A DNA stretch of 64,000 nt from Paenibacillus mendelii (GTDB lineage Bacteria > Bacillota > Bacilli > Paenibacillales > Paenibacillaceae). Positions 1-8,219 of this stretch are shown here, piece by piece (the first letter of the stretch is position 1; every line of letters begins with the position of its first letter). The notes under the pieces were generated by a model, which was not told where the DNA came from, did not search any database, and saw nothing but the letters and a program-made list of their open reading frames with translations. The position numbers were made by a program, and so were the translations under genes. The stretch spans positions 1-64,000 of the forward strand of contig NZ_JANHOF010000014.1 of assembly GCF_024498075.1 (NCBI RefSeq). Reading direction: 5' to 3'.

Positions 1-255
1 ATGCGCCGCAGGTCCATCTACAAGTGGCAGATTGCTCCGCCTTTCCCAATTCCCTCATGCGAGGAAATTGCGTATCCGGTATTAGCATTCGTTTCCGAAT
101 GTTATCCCAGTCTTGTAGGCAGGTTACCTACGTGTTACTCACCCGTCCGCCGCTAACTCCATTGAAAGCAAGCTTTCAATGAAATTCGCTCGACTTGCAT
201 GTATTAGGCACGCCGCCAGCGTTCGTCCTGAGCCAGGATCAAACTCTCCATAAAA
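1..255 (-). rRNA. rrs: 16S ribosomal RNA, 5' portion (partial)
   Basis: Read on the minus strand this is the start of 16S rRNA. The universal AGAGTTTGATCCTGGCTCAG block lies near 229-248, followed by GACGAACGCTGGCGGC and the V1-V2 region, including the conserved segment before GACGGGTGAGTAACACGT. The first bases (TTTTATGGAGAG) put the mature 5' end at about 250-255. The rest of the gene lies off the left edge. The V1 loop is of Paenibacillaceae/Bacillales type, but species cannot be named from this fragment. Confidence 0.97.
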
Positions 256-403
256 GTGCGATCCGAAGACCGACTATATTGATAAGCTTGTTAGCTCATT
301 ACTTGTTAAATCTTTGCTTGACAGGTCGCTCATTGTTCAGTTTTCAAAGAACAAATACTCGTGAATTTCTTTCGTCATTCGCTGCGTTTTCTCTCAGCGG
401 CGA

Positions 404-440
404 CTTTTATAATATATCATATCCACCCGTTTGAATGCAA
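404..440 (-). promoter_or_regulatory. rRNA operon promoter
   Basis: On the minus strand a -35 TTGCAT (435-440) and a -10 TATATT (411-416) are separated by 18 bases, with an AT-rich stretch upstream of the -35 that could act as an UP element. The predicted RNA runs into the 16S leader, which carries GTTCTTTGAAAACTGAACA near 333-351, a motif typical of Bacillales rRNA leaders. Confidence 0.65.
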
Positions 441-613
441 GCACTTTTTTTAATTCTTTTTTGTTTCTTTCTTTGTGCAGCTTCATTTCCTTCGAGGCGG
501 TAAGGACTAATCTAACACATCCCACTTGAATGCGTCAAGCGAAACATGAGAAAAACTTAGGCGAGGAGCACATTCGATAACGTATACCGCCTTAACATGC
601 TTGCACTGTACCT

Positions 614-643
614 AAACAACAAGAAACGCAGCCGCAGCTGCGT
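614..643 (-). terminator. Terminator downstream of ygxA
   Basis: On the minus strand ACGCAG-CTGCGG-CTGCGT forms a short GC-rich hairpin followed by TTCTTGTTGTTT. It lies about 50 bases past the ygxA stop codon. Confidence 0.5.
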
Positions 644-693
644 ACTCCATCATACCCGAATCATAAAGCATCCCATGCTTGTTTATCGATGAA

Positions 694-1572
694 CTATACC
701 GTTTCGCAGCGGTAACGAAGCTCTAATGAATCCGTATCACCTGAGAACGGGATAACTGCTACTTCCTTCACGTAACCCCGCATGACCAGCTTCCTGATCA
801 GAAGGGATAGATCAATCTGTAAATCAGCAAGAAGCGGATGAGACTGGAGATCCGCAATACTCCAAGGCTCTTCACGGCTAGTTAATATAGAGAAGAGAAA
901 TTCGCAGCATGATTTCATTTTGCTCATGAAGGAAAATTCGCATGCCAGCATGACAAGCTGCACGCGCTGTTCAAGCGTCTCGGTACTGATGGTTAGCTCC
1001 TCGTACAATTTATATATACCAGGATCAAACCGTCTCATTTGGCGCCATAATGCCAGTTCAGGATATACGCCCGCTTCAACGAGAACGATATTCGCCCAAT
1101 GGTGAAGCGCATTAATCGTATTGCTGTATGCATCAAGCAGGTTGCCGTCTTGCAAATCTTGCTTGGCTTGCAAATAGGTCTGAACGAAGCAGCCAAATTC
1201 CTTGAGCTGTTTGCGCCCGCGTAATTCTTCCGGTAATGTTTCCATCCGCTGACGGAAATGGAGTAAATAATTGTCTCTGTCCAACAGGATTTCCCCCTGA
1301 ACGAGCCATTGTACGCTGCTGCGGGTTTCGCCGCCAGATACCCAATGCTCCAGATTGGCCGGGGTTACCCGACGGATTTGTACTTGAACGCTTCCCATTC
1401 GCACATGCTCTAATGCTAGAGAATGCTCGAAATTTGACGAAACAACGATTAAAAGCAGGTCCATCCCATTAATTAATGGACTATACGGATGAGGATCGTT
1501 TACTGCCATCAAGCTGATGAGATCCTCGTCTTGCTTGAAAATTTCTAGAAAATGCGCCTTTATATGCTCCAC
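694..1572 (-). CDS. ygxA: YgxA-like nucleotidyltransferase-family protein
   Basis: The 292-residue product matches what I recall of B. subtilis YgxA, a conserved Bacillales protein placed in a nucleotidyltransferase-like family, whose biochemical role is not established. The N-terminal ~100 residues include INGMDLLLIVV, which resembles the nucleotidyltransferase core strand. The rest is mainly helical, with a winged-helix-like C-terminus (about residues 235-290). It starts with GTG after a GGGGGAT ribosome binding site. The order rrn-ygxA-ygzB-perR is the same as in B. subtilis, which is the strongest support. The stop lies upstream of a hairpin terminator facing the rrn promoter region. Confidence 0.8.
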   Translation of the reverse strand: MEHIKAHFLEIFKQDEDLISLMAVNDPHPYSPLINGMDLLLIVVSSNFEHSLALEHVRMGSVQVQIRRVTPANLEHWVSGGETRSSVQWLVQGEILLDRDNYLLHFRQRMETLPEELRGRKQLKEFGCFVQTYLQAKQDLQDGNLLDAYSNTINALHHWANIVLVEAGVYPELALWRQMRRFDPGIYKLYEELTISTETLEQRVQLVMLACEFSFMSKMKSCCEFLFSILTSREEPWSIADLQSHPLLADLQIDLSLLIRKLVMRGYVKEVAVIPFSGDTDSLELRYRCETV

Positions 1573-1709
1573 ATTGATCCCCCGTATGGCTTCGTCGTAC
1601 AGTTTGAGCTATAATGATTTCGCAGTTTAATTCTTGTTCGACAAGCTCCGCCCGGTTTCCTGCCCATTCTTAAGAAATCGATGCAGATCTGTCAGAAAGG
1701 AACGACATC

Positions 1710-2066
1710 ATGTTTTTTAGATCAAGCAAAATCAACGAATTCCGGCTCTGGGGACTTCTTTTTACACTTCTTGGCATGGGACTAATGATCCTCGGAACGT
1801 CTGGTATCGTCTTTTGGGGACAATCGGGAAAAATATTCGCTGGAATCTTCATGGTAATCGGGATGATCGCGATGCTCGTCAGCGTGGGGGTTTATTTCTG
1901 GGCTGGCATGATGTCTACTAGTGCCACCATATTAACTTGTCCCGAATGTGCCAGACCAACGAAGATGCTCGGCAAAACGGACCGCTGCATGTACTGCAAA
2001 ACGATATTGACGCTTGACCCCAATCAAGCGACGCAAAAGCCGGTCGATTCGACTCAGGATGCTTAG
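1710..2066 (+). CDS. ygzB: YgzB (UPF0295) small membrane protein
   Basis: The 118-residue protein has two predicted membrane segments (about residues 12-33 and 45-68). A C-terminal cytoplasmic zinc-ribbon-like tail follows with paired cysteines CPEC (about 80-83) and CMYC (about 96-99), probably binding a metal. This layout fits the UPF0295/YgzB family of unknown function. AAAGGA lies 8 bases before the ATG. It is transcribed divergently from ygxA, and perR lies further along, as in B. subtilis. A shared bidirectional terminator follows. Confidence 0.85.
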   Translation: MFFRSSKINEFRLWGLLFTLLGMGLMILGTSGIVFWGQSGKIFAGIFMVIGMIAMLVSVGVYFWAGMMSTSATILTCPECARPTKMLGKTDRCMYCKTILTLDPNQATQKPVDSTQDA

Positions 2067-2084
2067 ACACTCTCTATACGATAT

Positions 2085-2129
2085 GAAAGGCGCCTCCTCG
2101 ATGGACATACCATCAAAGAGGCGCCTTTC
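2085..2129. terminator. Bidirectional terminator between ygzB and the GH18 gene
   Basis: A 12-base perfect stem (GAAAGGCGCCTC with GAGGCGCCTTTC) encloses a 21-base loop. The two flanking genes converge on it, so it can end both transcripts. Confidence 0.75.
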
Positions 2130-2139
2130 ATTACTGCAA

Positions 2140-3873
2140 TTAAGGTCGTTTATTTAAAGAATTATCAATAATAGCCCAAATACTATCGGATTGGAACGTC
2201 CGCTGCCAGGTGGCAAGGCCCGCCAAATCGTATTTCATCACAAGCGCTACCCGGGCTTTCATCGAAACGGCATCTTCGATCCATATTCGCTGTAAAGCTC
2301 CGTTCTCCGTATATTCTACGTAATTCTGACCAGCCTTTGCGTCAAAGACAGGTTTCAGCTTTCGATCCTTAACAATTCCTGTTACTGTGTCCATCCCAAG
2401 CGCCTTCGAGCTTACCTTAATGGAACCCGTCTCATCCTTCTTCTCCGTCCATAGACGCGCATATAGCGGCGCCGCAAGCACCAGCTTCCCGGCAGGTACG
2501 TTATCTTCCTCCATAATCTTCACGAGTGCTTGCTCCACCCAAGGGAGCGAAGCGACTGATCCCGACTTGGGACTGGATGCCCAATGCTCGTCATAAGCCA
2601 TGATCATCATATAGTCAACGATCTTGCCGAGGGCAGCCCGGTCTAGAAACTTAGACCACATTTCGCTGTTCGATTTCGGAGTCACATCGATGGAGACTAC
2701 CAGCCCCTGCTCATGTAGAAGCGGAGTCAGCTCTTTGACGAATTGAACTAAATTGGCTTTATCGGATGTCACGACATTTTCGAAATCCACATTAATGCCC
2801 TGCAGCTTATACATCTGGGCATAAGCCAGAAGCTGCTGGATCATATAGAACCGCTTGTCCGCATCCGCGAGCACGCTCGTTGTCCGCTCCGGCTCAAATC
2901 CGTTACTGAACAGCGCCCATACCTGCATGCCTTTCTTATGTGCCCAATCGATATACGCTTTGTCCGCCTTACTGCGAATTTTGCCTGTGCCATCGATCAA
3001 TTCAAACCAGGTCGGACTTACCACATTCACGCCGGTCAGCGGACCGATGTCCGCTATGTTGGGGTTCTTCGCATACACGGCTTCCCATGTCATATTGATT
3101 TTGCGTCCCATCACCTTCCAGGCCACGAACGGCTCTTCCTTCTCAGGTGCCGCGATCCGTTCCACTTGCGATAACTGAAGCTTGTCCTTTGCCGCGTATC
3201 CTACGTAGCCTTGCGGGCTTTGAACCCGATACCAGCCATCGTCCTCCCCCCAGATTCTCACTTCTTTCCCTGGAACGATTCGCTCTGCAATAGGAGACCG
3301 GATCGTAGGCTCGTGGCGGATTATGACTTCGTCGGTGTCTGCCTTCCCCCGCTGCACGGCATCACCGGCCGGTATAACGGTGACGATATGAGTCACTTCA
3401 TCCAATTCGACCTTTAGGCCATATAGCTCTTCCAGCGGCGTAACCGGAATATAAACATTGTCTGCTTTCACTTCTGCGGCTACAGTCAAGTCATATTGCT
3501 TGCTGTTCATCGTCGCCGTTAATAAATTCGTCTTCAACCGCAGTACTTTATCTACATTCGTCAATATGATGTGTCCGCTCTTCTGCTCGTAATGGATCCA
3601 ATCCTTTAGCCCCAGAGATGGCTGCTGCAGTACAGAAAGCGGCAGCTTCACCGTTGAATTCTCGGTTATCGCCCCTTCCTTCATTACTTTCCCCTGGACA
3701 ATAATAGGGTACTCCAAACCATATTGAGGTTTTTCCTCCGTATTGTTTGGAACGTACCGGTTCCAGCCAATCCATATAACGACGAGCATTGAAATGAGTC
3801 CGCTTATCAGAACAAGCCACTTTAACCAGCCGCCTTGCCGGCGGTGGCGCGGACGAACACGAACCGTCTGCAC
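2140..3873 (-). CDS. GH18-family cell-wall/spore hydrolase with signal anchor, copper-amine-oxidase-like and SH3 domains
   Basis: This 577-residue protein is membrane-anchored or secreted: a basic N-terminus precedes a hydrophobic segment at about residues 18-37. A copper-amine-oxidase N-terminal-like fold follows (about 70-165), then an SH3b domain (about 185-235, with GWYRVQSPQGYVGY). The C-terminal GH18 barrel (about 255-575) carries LQGINVDFENV, the YaaH/YdhD-type version of the catalytic D-x-D-x-E motif. Family members hydrolyse N-acetylglucosamine linkages in peptidoglycan or cortex, often during sporulation or germination. The start is GTG, 11 bases after AGGAGG. Substrate and timing are inferred. 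Confidence 0.85.
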   Translation of the reverse strand: MQTVRVRPRHRRQGGWLKWLVLISGLISMLVVIWIGWNRYVPNNTEEKPQYGLEYPIIVQGKVMKEGAITENSTVKLPLSVLQQPSLGLKDWIHYEQKSGHIILTNVDKVLRLKTNLLTATMNSKQYDLTVAAEVKADNVYIPVTPLEELYGLKVELDEVTHIVTVIPAGDAVQRGKADTDEVIIRHEPTIRSPIAERIVPGKEVRIWGEDDGWYRVQSPQGYVGYAAKDKLQLSQVERIAAPEKEEPFVAWKVMGRKINMTWEAVYAKNPNIADIGPLTGVNVVSPTWFELIDGTGKIRSKADKAYIDWAHKKGMQVWALFSNGFEPERTTSVLADADKRFYMIQQLLAYAQMYKLQGINVDFENVVTSDKANLVQFVKELTPLLHEQGLVVSIDVTPKSNSEMWSKFLDRAALGKIVDYMMIMAYDEHWASSPKSGSVASLPWVEQALVKIMEEDNVPAGKLVLAAPLYARLWTEKKDETGSIKVSSKALGMDTVTGIVKDRKLKPVFDAKAGQNYVEYTENGALQRIWIEDAVSMKARVALVMKYDLAGLATWQRTFQSDSIWAIIDNSLNKRP

Positions 3874-4016
3874 GTTTATGTTAGCCTCCTATCAGTCGAG
3901 TCAATTACTTGTCCGCTGGACAAAAAAGCGTGCAGAAAGTCGGGTTGACCCCCTCTCCTGCACGCTGGTATTGCGCCATAATGTTACATACGGGCAAATA
4001 AAACGCCATGTTATCG

Positions 4017-4448
4017 TTAGGAATGAACCTTGGAGCAATCCCCGCAGTGCCCGTAAATTTCCATCCGGTGACCTTCCACTTTAAATCCCGTTTCGCGCGA
4101 TGCCGCGTCCTCCACATCTGTGAGTGGCGGATAATCGAAATCGACGATTTTGCCGCAGGATTTGCAGATGGCATGATAATGCTCGGACAAGTCAGCATCG
4201 AACCGGCTAGAATCGTCGCCGTAGGTAAGTTCGCGAACGAGTCTGGCATCGACGAACAGCCGCAAATTATTATATATGGTCGCTACGCTCATGCTAGGAA
4301 ATACAGGTGATAGCGCTTTGTATATTTCATCAGCCGTCGGATGGGTCATTGAATTCATCAAAAAACTCAGGATGGCATGACGCTGCGGGGTCATACGGAC
4401 GCCGGTACTTTTCAATTGTTCTAAAGCTTGTTCAACGGTCGCACCCAT
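4017..4448 (-). CDS. perR: PerR, Fur-family peroxide-sensing repressor
   Basis: This metal-dependent repressor senses peroxide by iron-catalysed histidine oxidation. With the start at 4448 the protein has 143 residues. The regulatory-site residues His36, Asp84, His90, His92 and Asp103 and the structural zinc cysteines 95, 98, 135 and 138 each fall exactly one position before their B. subtilis PerR counterparts. The winged helix includes RMTPQRHAIL and PSMSVATIYNNLR. The frame is open upstream to an ATG at 4481, but that ATG overlaps the -10 box, so I chose 4448, which has AAAGG 10 bases upstream. The neighbours ygzB and ygxA match the B. subtilis arrangement. Confidence 0.92.
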   Translation of the reverse strand: MGATVEQALEQLKSTGVRMTPQRHAILSFLMNSMTHPTADEIYKALSPVFPSMSVATIYNNLRLFVDARLVRELTYGDDSSRFDADLSEHYHAICKSCGKIVDFDYPPLTDVEDAASRETGFKVEGHRMEIYGHCGDCSKVHS

Positions 4449-4479
4449 GCCCTTCACGCCTTTCTGTTTCGTTAGCACC

Positions 4480-4509
4480 ATTGTACGTGCTTACTTTTCA
4501 TTTTGTCAA
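4480..4509 (-). promoter_or_regulatory. perR promoter with overlapping inverted repeat
   Basis: On the minus strand TTGACA (4504-4509) and TACAAT (4480-4485) are spaced 18 bases apart. An inverted repeat TTTCAT-N7-ATGAAA overlaps the -35 and could be an operator, though it does not match the PerR box consensus. The -10 contains the first in-frame ATG of the perR frame, which excludes that codon as the start. Confidence 0.65.
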
Positions 4510-4527
4510 TGAAAGCTGGTGCCCATT

Positions 4528-6525
4528 TCAATTGTTGTAACGATTTACCGATATGCTGCTGTTCGCATCGATATTAATTCGATAATCGCCTGAACCGATG
4601 TCGCCGCGGATCGTTTTCTTGCTTGCGGTTAAGGGAAGGTCTGTCGCGACATTGCCGAATGTGACAGAGCCGTTGACGGTGTAGCTCCCGTTCTCCGGGA
4701 TAAACAGACGAATTTCGCCAATCGAGCTGTCGATATCCCAGTCTCCCCCGACAACGCTGCTGCTGATTTCAATATTTCCATTCAACGTATCCGCTTTGAT
4801 GCTGGAGGAAGCTTCCCGAATCAAAATTTCACCGTTCTTCGTTTCGACCTCCGCAGCGCCTGCAAGCTGCTCAACCTCGATGCCGCCGCTTAACGTCGAG
4901 CCTGCTAAATCACCTTGAATCCGCGCTGCTTTCACAATGCCGTTGTAGGTCTCCAGCCGTGCGTTTCCATCGATGTCGGCAACCGTGATACTTCCGTTCT
5001 TCGTCTCCACACCGACAGAACCTCTGATTTCCCGAATCGCAATCTCGCCATTCGTGACTTTCACCTGAAGTCCACCCGGCACATTCAGACCCGATACGTC
5101 AACCGAGCCGTTCGTCACCTGAATGGTCAATACTACGGAACGTTCCTCATGGTCCATGGGGGATTCATTGTCCGCATTCCCTTCCCCTGACGATGCAGGT
5201 GGCTGCGTCATATCGGTACCTTGTGTGTTAGAGGCGGATTGGCCATCATCAAGTAAAACCCCGTCAGCATCTATCGCTCCACTTGAACCCGTATTCGCCG
5301 TATTTGCGGGTGCGCCGTTGTCTATAGATTCAGAAGACCCAGCATCTCCTAAAGTTTCACCGTTAATGCCCTCAGTCTGCTGAGATTCATCAGCCGGAAG
5401 CTGCACGAGATGAGAATCCGCCGGTACCGTTATCATCATATTCATACGCGGTTTACGGTTGCCATTAGTACCGTATGACTCTCCTTTTGCCTTGATGGTG
5501 AGTTTTTTTCCGCTGTCGACTTCTACCATTGAATTAGCGGCAACATCGTCCGCCTCTTGCTGATCTCCCGAATCCACCCACAAGACGGTCACGATTTCAA
5601 TTTCACTGACATCGCCCTTCTTAAGGGTCACTTTCCCATTCGGATTATCGATCGCAATGGCCGCCAGCTCCTGTTCAACCGGCACCTTGATCAGCTCTTT
5701 ATCATACCTGAATCCCTTTTCCTCACCGTATCCAGCCATCCCGGCCAAATTAACCTTCCATTCATCCAGCCAACGGAACGGCATCGCTGAATACTGCGTG
5801 ACCCCGTATGCGGTAACTGCAATGACGACCGCCAGTAAACTCCCGACTAGATCAAACGATAGGCGCTTACTGCTGGTGCGGTAGACGAGACCGAAAATCA
5901 CAACCTCCAGTCCCAGCAGCACGAATGCAGCCGGCCACCATTGCCCCAGCAGATTGATGTCGTTACGTCCCTTTATTTGATCCCACAGCAGCAAGCCGCC
6001 GACGGTCATAATGATGACAGCCGCGGTTAACCGCCCCATTTTGAACATCGTACTCCCCCTCTGTATTCCTATAAAAATAGCGACCGCTGCCAGCCCAATT
6101 CCGGGAGCATAGACTCCTGCGGTATCCAACCACGGTGTCAGTACCGTTGGCGCCCGCACAAGTACGAGCAGCACTAAACCCAGGGAGATGATGAGCGCGC
6201 CTTGGAGCGCTATAACGGCTGCCTTCGGTTGATCCCCAGCGAGGCGGCTATCTTGGACACCTCGAAGCCGGGCCGCCTCCTGCAGCGTATCGAATACACT
6301 GTAGAACCAAAAGAACGGGAGAGCAAGGCCTAAGTAAACGATCAGAAGAGCAAATTCCCCTCCGCCTTCATCCGCGAAGCGGATCATCGCCACAAGGTCC
6401 GTAAGCGTCACCGCGACCAGCAGCAGCCCTTTCATATGAAGGCCCAGCACCAAATGCCCTGCGCCAGGAACGAGAAAAGATAGCAATCGCGCCCAAATCC
6501 GGGTTGCCCGTTTATTCTCTCTCAT
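4528..6525 (-). CDS. Polytopic membrane protein with extracytoplasmic DUF4097 beta-repeat domain
   Basis: The 665-residue product has an N-terminal half with about eight hydrophobic segments (to about residue 250) and a C-terminal DUF4097-type region rich in short beta-strand repeats. These are of the form VxTxNGxIxVxDIxGNxxxxTxNG, from about residue 450 to the end. The two are linked by a low-complexity acidic Ser/Gly/Asn stretch (about 385-455). DUF4097 proteins are often called putative adhesins and commonly occur in cell-envelope stress loci. Its specific function is unknown. It lies behind perR in the same orientation but has its own GGAGG ribosome binding site. Confidence 0.7.
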   Translation of the reverse strand: MRENKRATRIWARLLSFLVPGAGHLVLGLHMKGLLLVAVTLTDLVAMIRFADEGGGEFALLIVYLGLALPFFWFYSVFDTLQEAARLRGVQDSRLAGDQPKAAVIALQGALIISLGLVLLVLVRAPTVLTPWLDTAGVYAPGIGLAAVAIFIGIQRGSTMFKMGRLTAAVIIMTVGGLLLWDQIKGRNDINLLGQWWPAAFVLLGLEVVIFGLVYRTSSKRLSFDLVGSLLAVVIAVTAYGVTQYSAMPFRWLDEWKVNLAGMAGYGEEKGFRYDKELIKVPVEQELAAIAIDNPNGKVTLKKGDVSEIEIVTVLWVDSGDQQEADDVAANSMVEVDSGKKLTIKAKGESYGTNGNRKPRMNMMITVPADSHLVQLPADESQQTEGINGETLGDAGSSESIDNGAPANTANTGSSGAIDADGVLLDDGQSASNTQGTDMTQPPASSGEGNADNESPMDHEERSVVLTIQVTNGSVDVSGLNVPGGLQVKVTNGEIAIREIRGSVGVETKNGSITVADIDGNARLETYNGIVKAARIQGDLAGSTLSGGIEVEQLAGAAEVETKNGEILIREASSSIKADTLNGNIEISSSVVGGDWDIDSSIGEIRLFIPENGSYTVNGSVTFGNVATDLPLTASKKTIRGDIGSGDYRINIDANSSISVNRYNN

Positions 6526-6685
6526 GGCGCAAGCTGCCTCCCTTCGCTGTCTGTAATTGCCGACTTGCTGCGCTTCCGAGCTCCGGTAACTTTATATTTA
6601 TTACTATATATTGTAGCACAACAAGCCGTCAGTCATCATTAACCAGGAGTCATTCCTCCAAAAACGAGCAAGCAGGCGAAGAACA

Positions 6686-6729
6686 AAAAGAGGCATGTCG
6701 ACGAATGGAACAGTCGGACATGCCTCTTT
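6686..6729 (-). terminator. gatCAB operon terminator
   Basis: On the minus strand AAAGAGGCATGTC pairs with GACATGCCTCTTT around a loop of 17 bases and is followed by a T run. It starts just beyond the gatB stop codon. Confidence 0.85.
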
Positions 6730-6736
6730 CAACGAA

Positions 6737-8179
6737 TTATTGATTCAATCGCTCCAACAGCAGCTTGTTTACAAGTGCCGGATTCGCTTTACCCTTCGTT
6801 TCTTTCATCACTTGCCCGACGAGGAAGCCAATTGCCTTCTCCTTGCCGGCTTTGAAATCCTCCACCGATTGCGGATTCTTACTTACGATCTGATCGACTA
6901 CAGCCGCAATTGCGCCTTCATCGCTAATCTGAACGAGCCCCTGCTCCTCCACGATCTGCTGCGGACGCTTGCCGCTCTCCAGCATCGCTTTGAATACAGT
7001 CTTGGCGATCTTGCTGCTGATCGTCCCTTTCTCCATCAGACCAATCATCTCGCCGAGTCCTTGACCGGTAATCTTCACGTCGCCTAGCTCCTGGCCGTTC
7101 GCATTCAGATAGCCGAGCAAATCCCCCATGATCCAATTCGCAACCGACTTGGCATCCTTGGTGTACTGTAGGCTCTCCTCGAAAAAGTCAGCGAGCTTCA
7201 TGGACGACGTAATGACGCCGGCATCATACGATGGCAAGCCAAATTCACTGGCATAACGCGCCTGACGGGCATCCGGCAGCTCTGGAATGCTGGCACGAAC
7301 GCGTTCCTTCCATTCCTCGCTGATGTTCACCTTCACGAGATCCGGATCTGGGAAGTAACGATAGTCATGCGCTTCTTCCTTACTGCGCATTGAGAATGTC
7401 TTACCTTGCGCTTCATCCCAGCGGCGAGTCTCCTGGACAACCTTACCCCCGTTGTCCAGGACGTCCGCTTGACGAATCTGCTCATACTCCAGTCCGCGCT
7501 GCACGCCGCGGAACGAGTTCATGTTCTTCAGCTCTGCACGCGTCCCGAACTGCTCCTGATCGTAAGGACGAATGCTCACGTTGGCATCACAGCGCATAGA
7601 GCCTTCTTCCATCTTCACATCGGACACGTCACAGTAGAGCATGATTGCCCGAAGCTTCTCCAAATAAGCCCTTGCTTCCTCAGGTGAACGGAGATCCGGC
7701 TCCGACACGATCTCGACGAGCGGCGTTCCGACACGGTTGAAATCGACAAGCGATGCAAAACCGCCGTCCACGTGAGTCAACTTACCCGCATCCTCCTCAA
7801 GATGAAGACGGGTAATACCGATCCGTTTTGTCTTGCCATCCACTTCGATATCAATCCAGCCATTCTCGCCGATCGGCTGGTCGAACTGGGAGATTTGATA
7901 TGCTTTAGGGGAATCGGGATAAAAATAATTTTTGCGATCGAATTTGCTTACATCCGCGATTTGGCAGTTGAGTGCCAGCGCTGCCTTCATCGCATATTCC
8001 ACTGCCTGGCGGTTCAAGACCGGCAGCACGCCGGGATGCCCCAGACAGATTGGGCATGTATGGGTATTCGGCGGGGCACCGAAAGAGGTGGAGCAGCCGC
8101 AGAAGATTTTACTCTTCGTATGGAGCTCGACATGCACTTCCAGCCCTATTACCGTTTCGTATTGGGTTGCTTCAAACAT
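6737..8179 (-). CDS. gatB: Asp-tRNA(Asn)/Glu-tRNA(Gln) amidotransferase subunit B
   Basis: GatB is the kinase and tRNA-binding subunit of GatCAB, which converts misacylated Glu-tRNA(Gln) or Asp-tRNA(Asn) to the correct amide form. The 480 residues are the usual length. The N-terminus carries GLEVHVEL and the zinc cysteines 27, 29, 42 and 45. The C-terminal ~150 residues form the helical YqeY-like tRNA-binding domain. ATG follows GGAGGGC by 9 bases. It is the last gene of a gatC-gatA-gatB operon. Confidence 0.98.
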   Translation of the reverse strand: MFEATQYETVIGLEVHVELHTKSKIFCGCSTSFGAPPNTHTCPICLGHPGVLPVLNRQAVEYAMKAALALNCQIADVSKFDRKNYFYPDSPKAYQISQFDQPIGENGWIDIEVDGKTKRIGITRLHLEEDAGKLTHVDGGFASLVDFNRVGTPLVEIVSEPDLRSPEEARAYLEKLRAIMLYCDVSDVKMEEGSMRCDANVSIRPYDQEQFGTRAELKNMNSFRGVQRGLEYEQIRQADVLDNGGKVVQETRRWDEAQGKTFSMRSKEEAHDYRYFPDPDLVKVNISEEWKERVRASIPELPDARQARYASEFGLPSYDAGVITSSMKLADFFEESLQYTKDAKSVANWIMGDLLGYLNANGQELGDVKITGQGLGEMIGLMEKGTISSKIAKTVFKAMLESGKRPQQIVEEQGLVQISDEGAIAAVVDQIVSKNPQSVEDFKAGKEKAIGFLVGQVMKETKGKANPALVNKLLLERLNQ

Positions 8180-8219
8180 CGTCTATTAGCCCTCCGCTTC
8201 CTTCACATCCGCCTTTAGC

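Larger units (their letters stand above)
256..693. other. Gene-free stretch: rRNA leader, promoter and ygxA downstream region
   Basis: This interval holds the 16S leader and rrn promoter and, at its far end, the downstream region of ygxA. No open frame has a convincing ribosome binding site. A hairpin at 626-643 (ACGCAG/CTGCGT arms) followed on the minus strand by a T-rich run is the likely ygxA terminator. Nothing else is recognisable. Confidence 0.6.
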
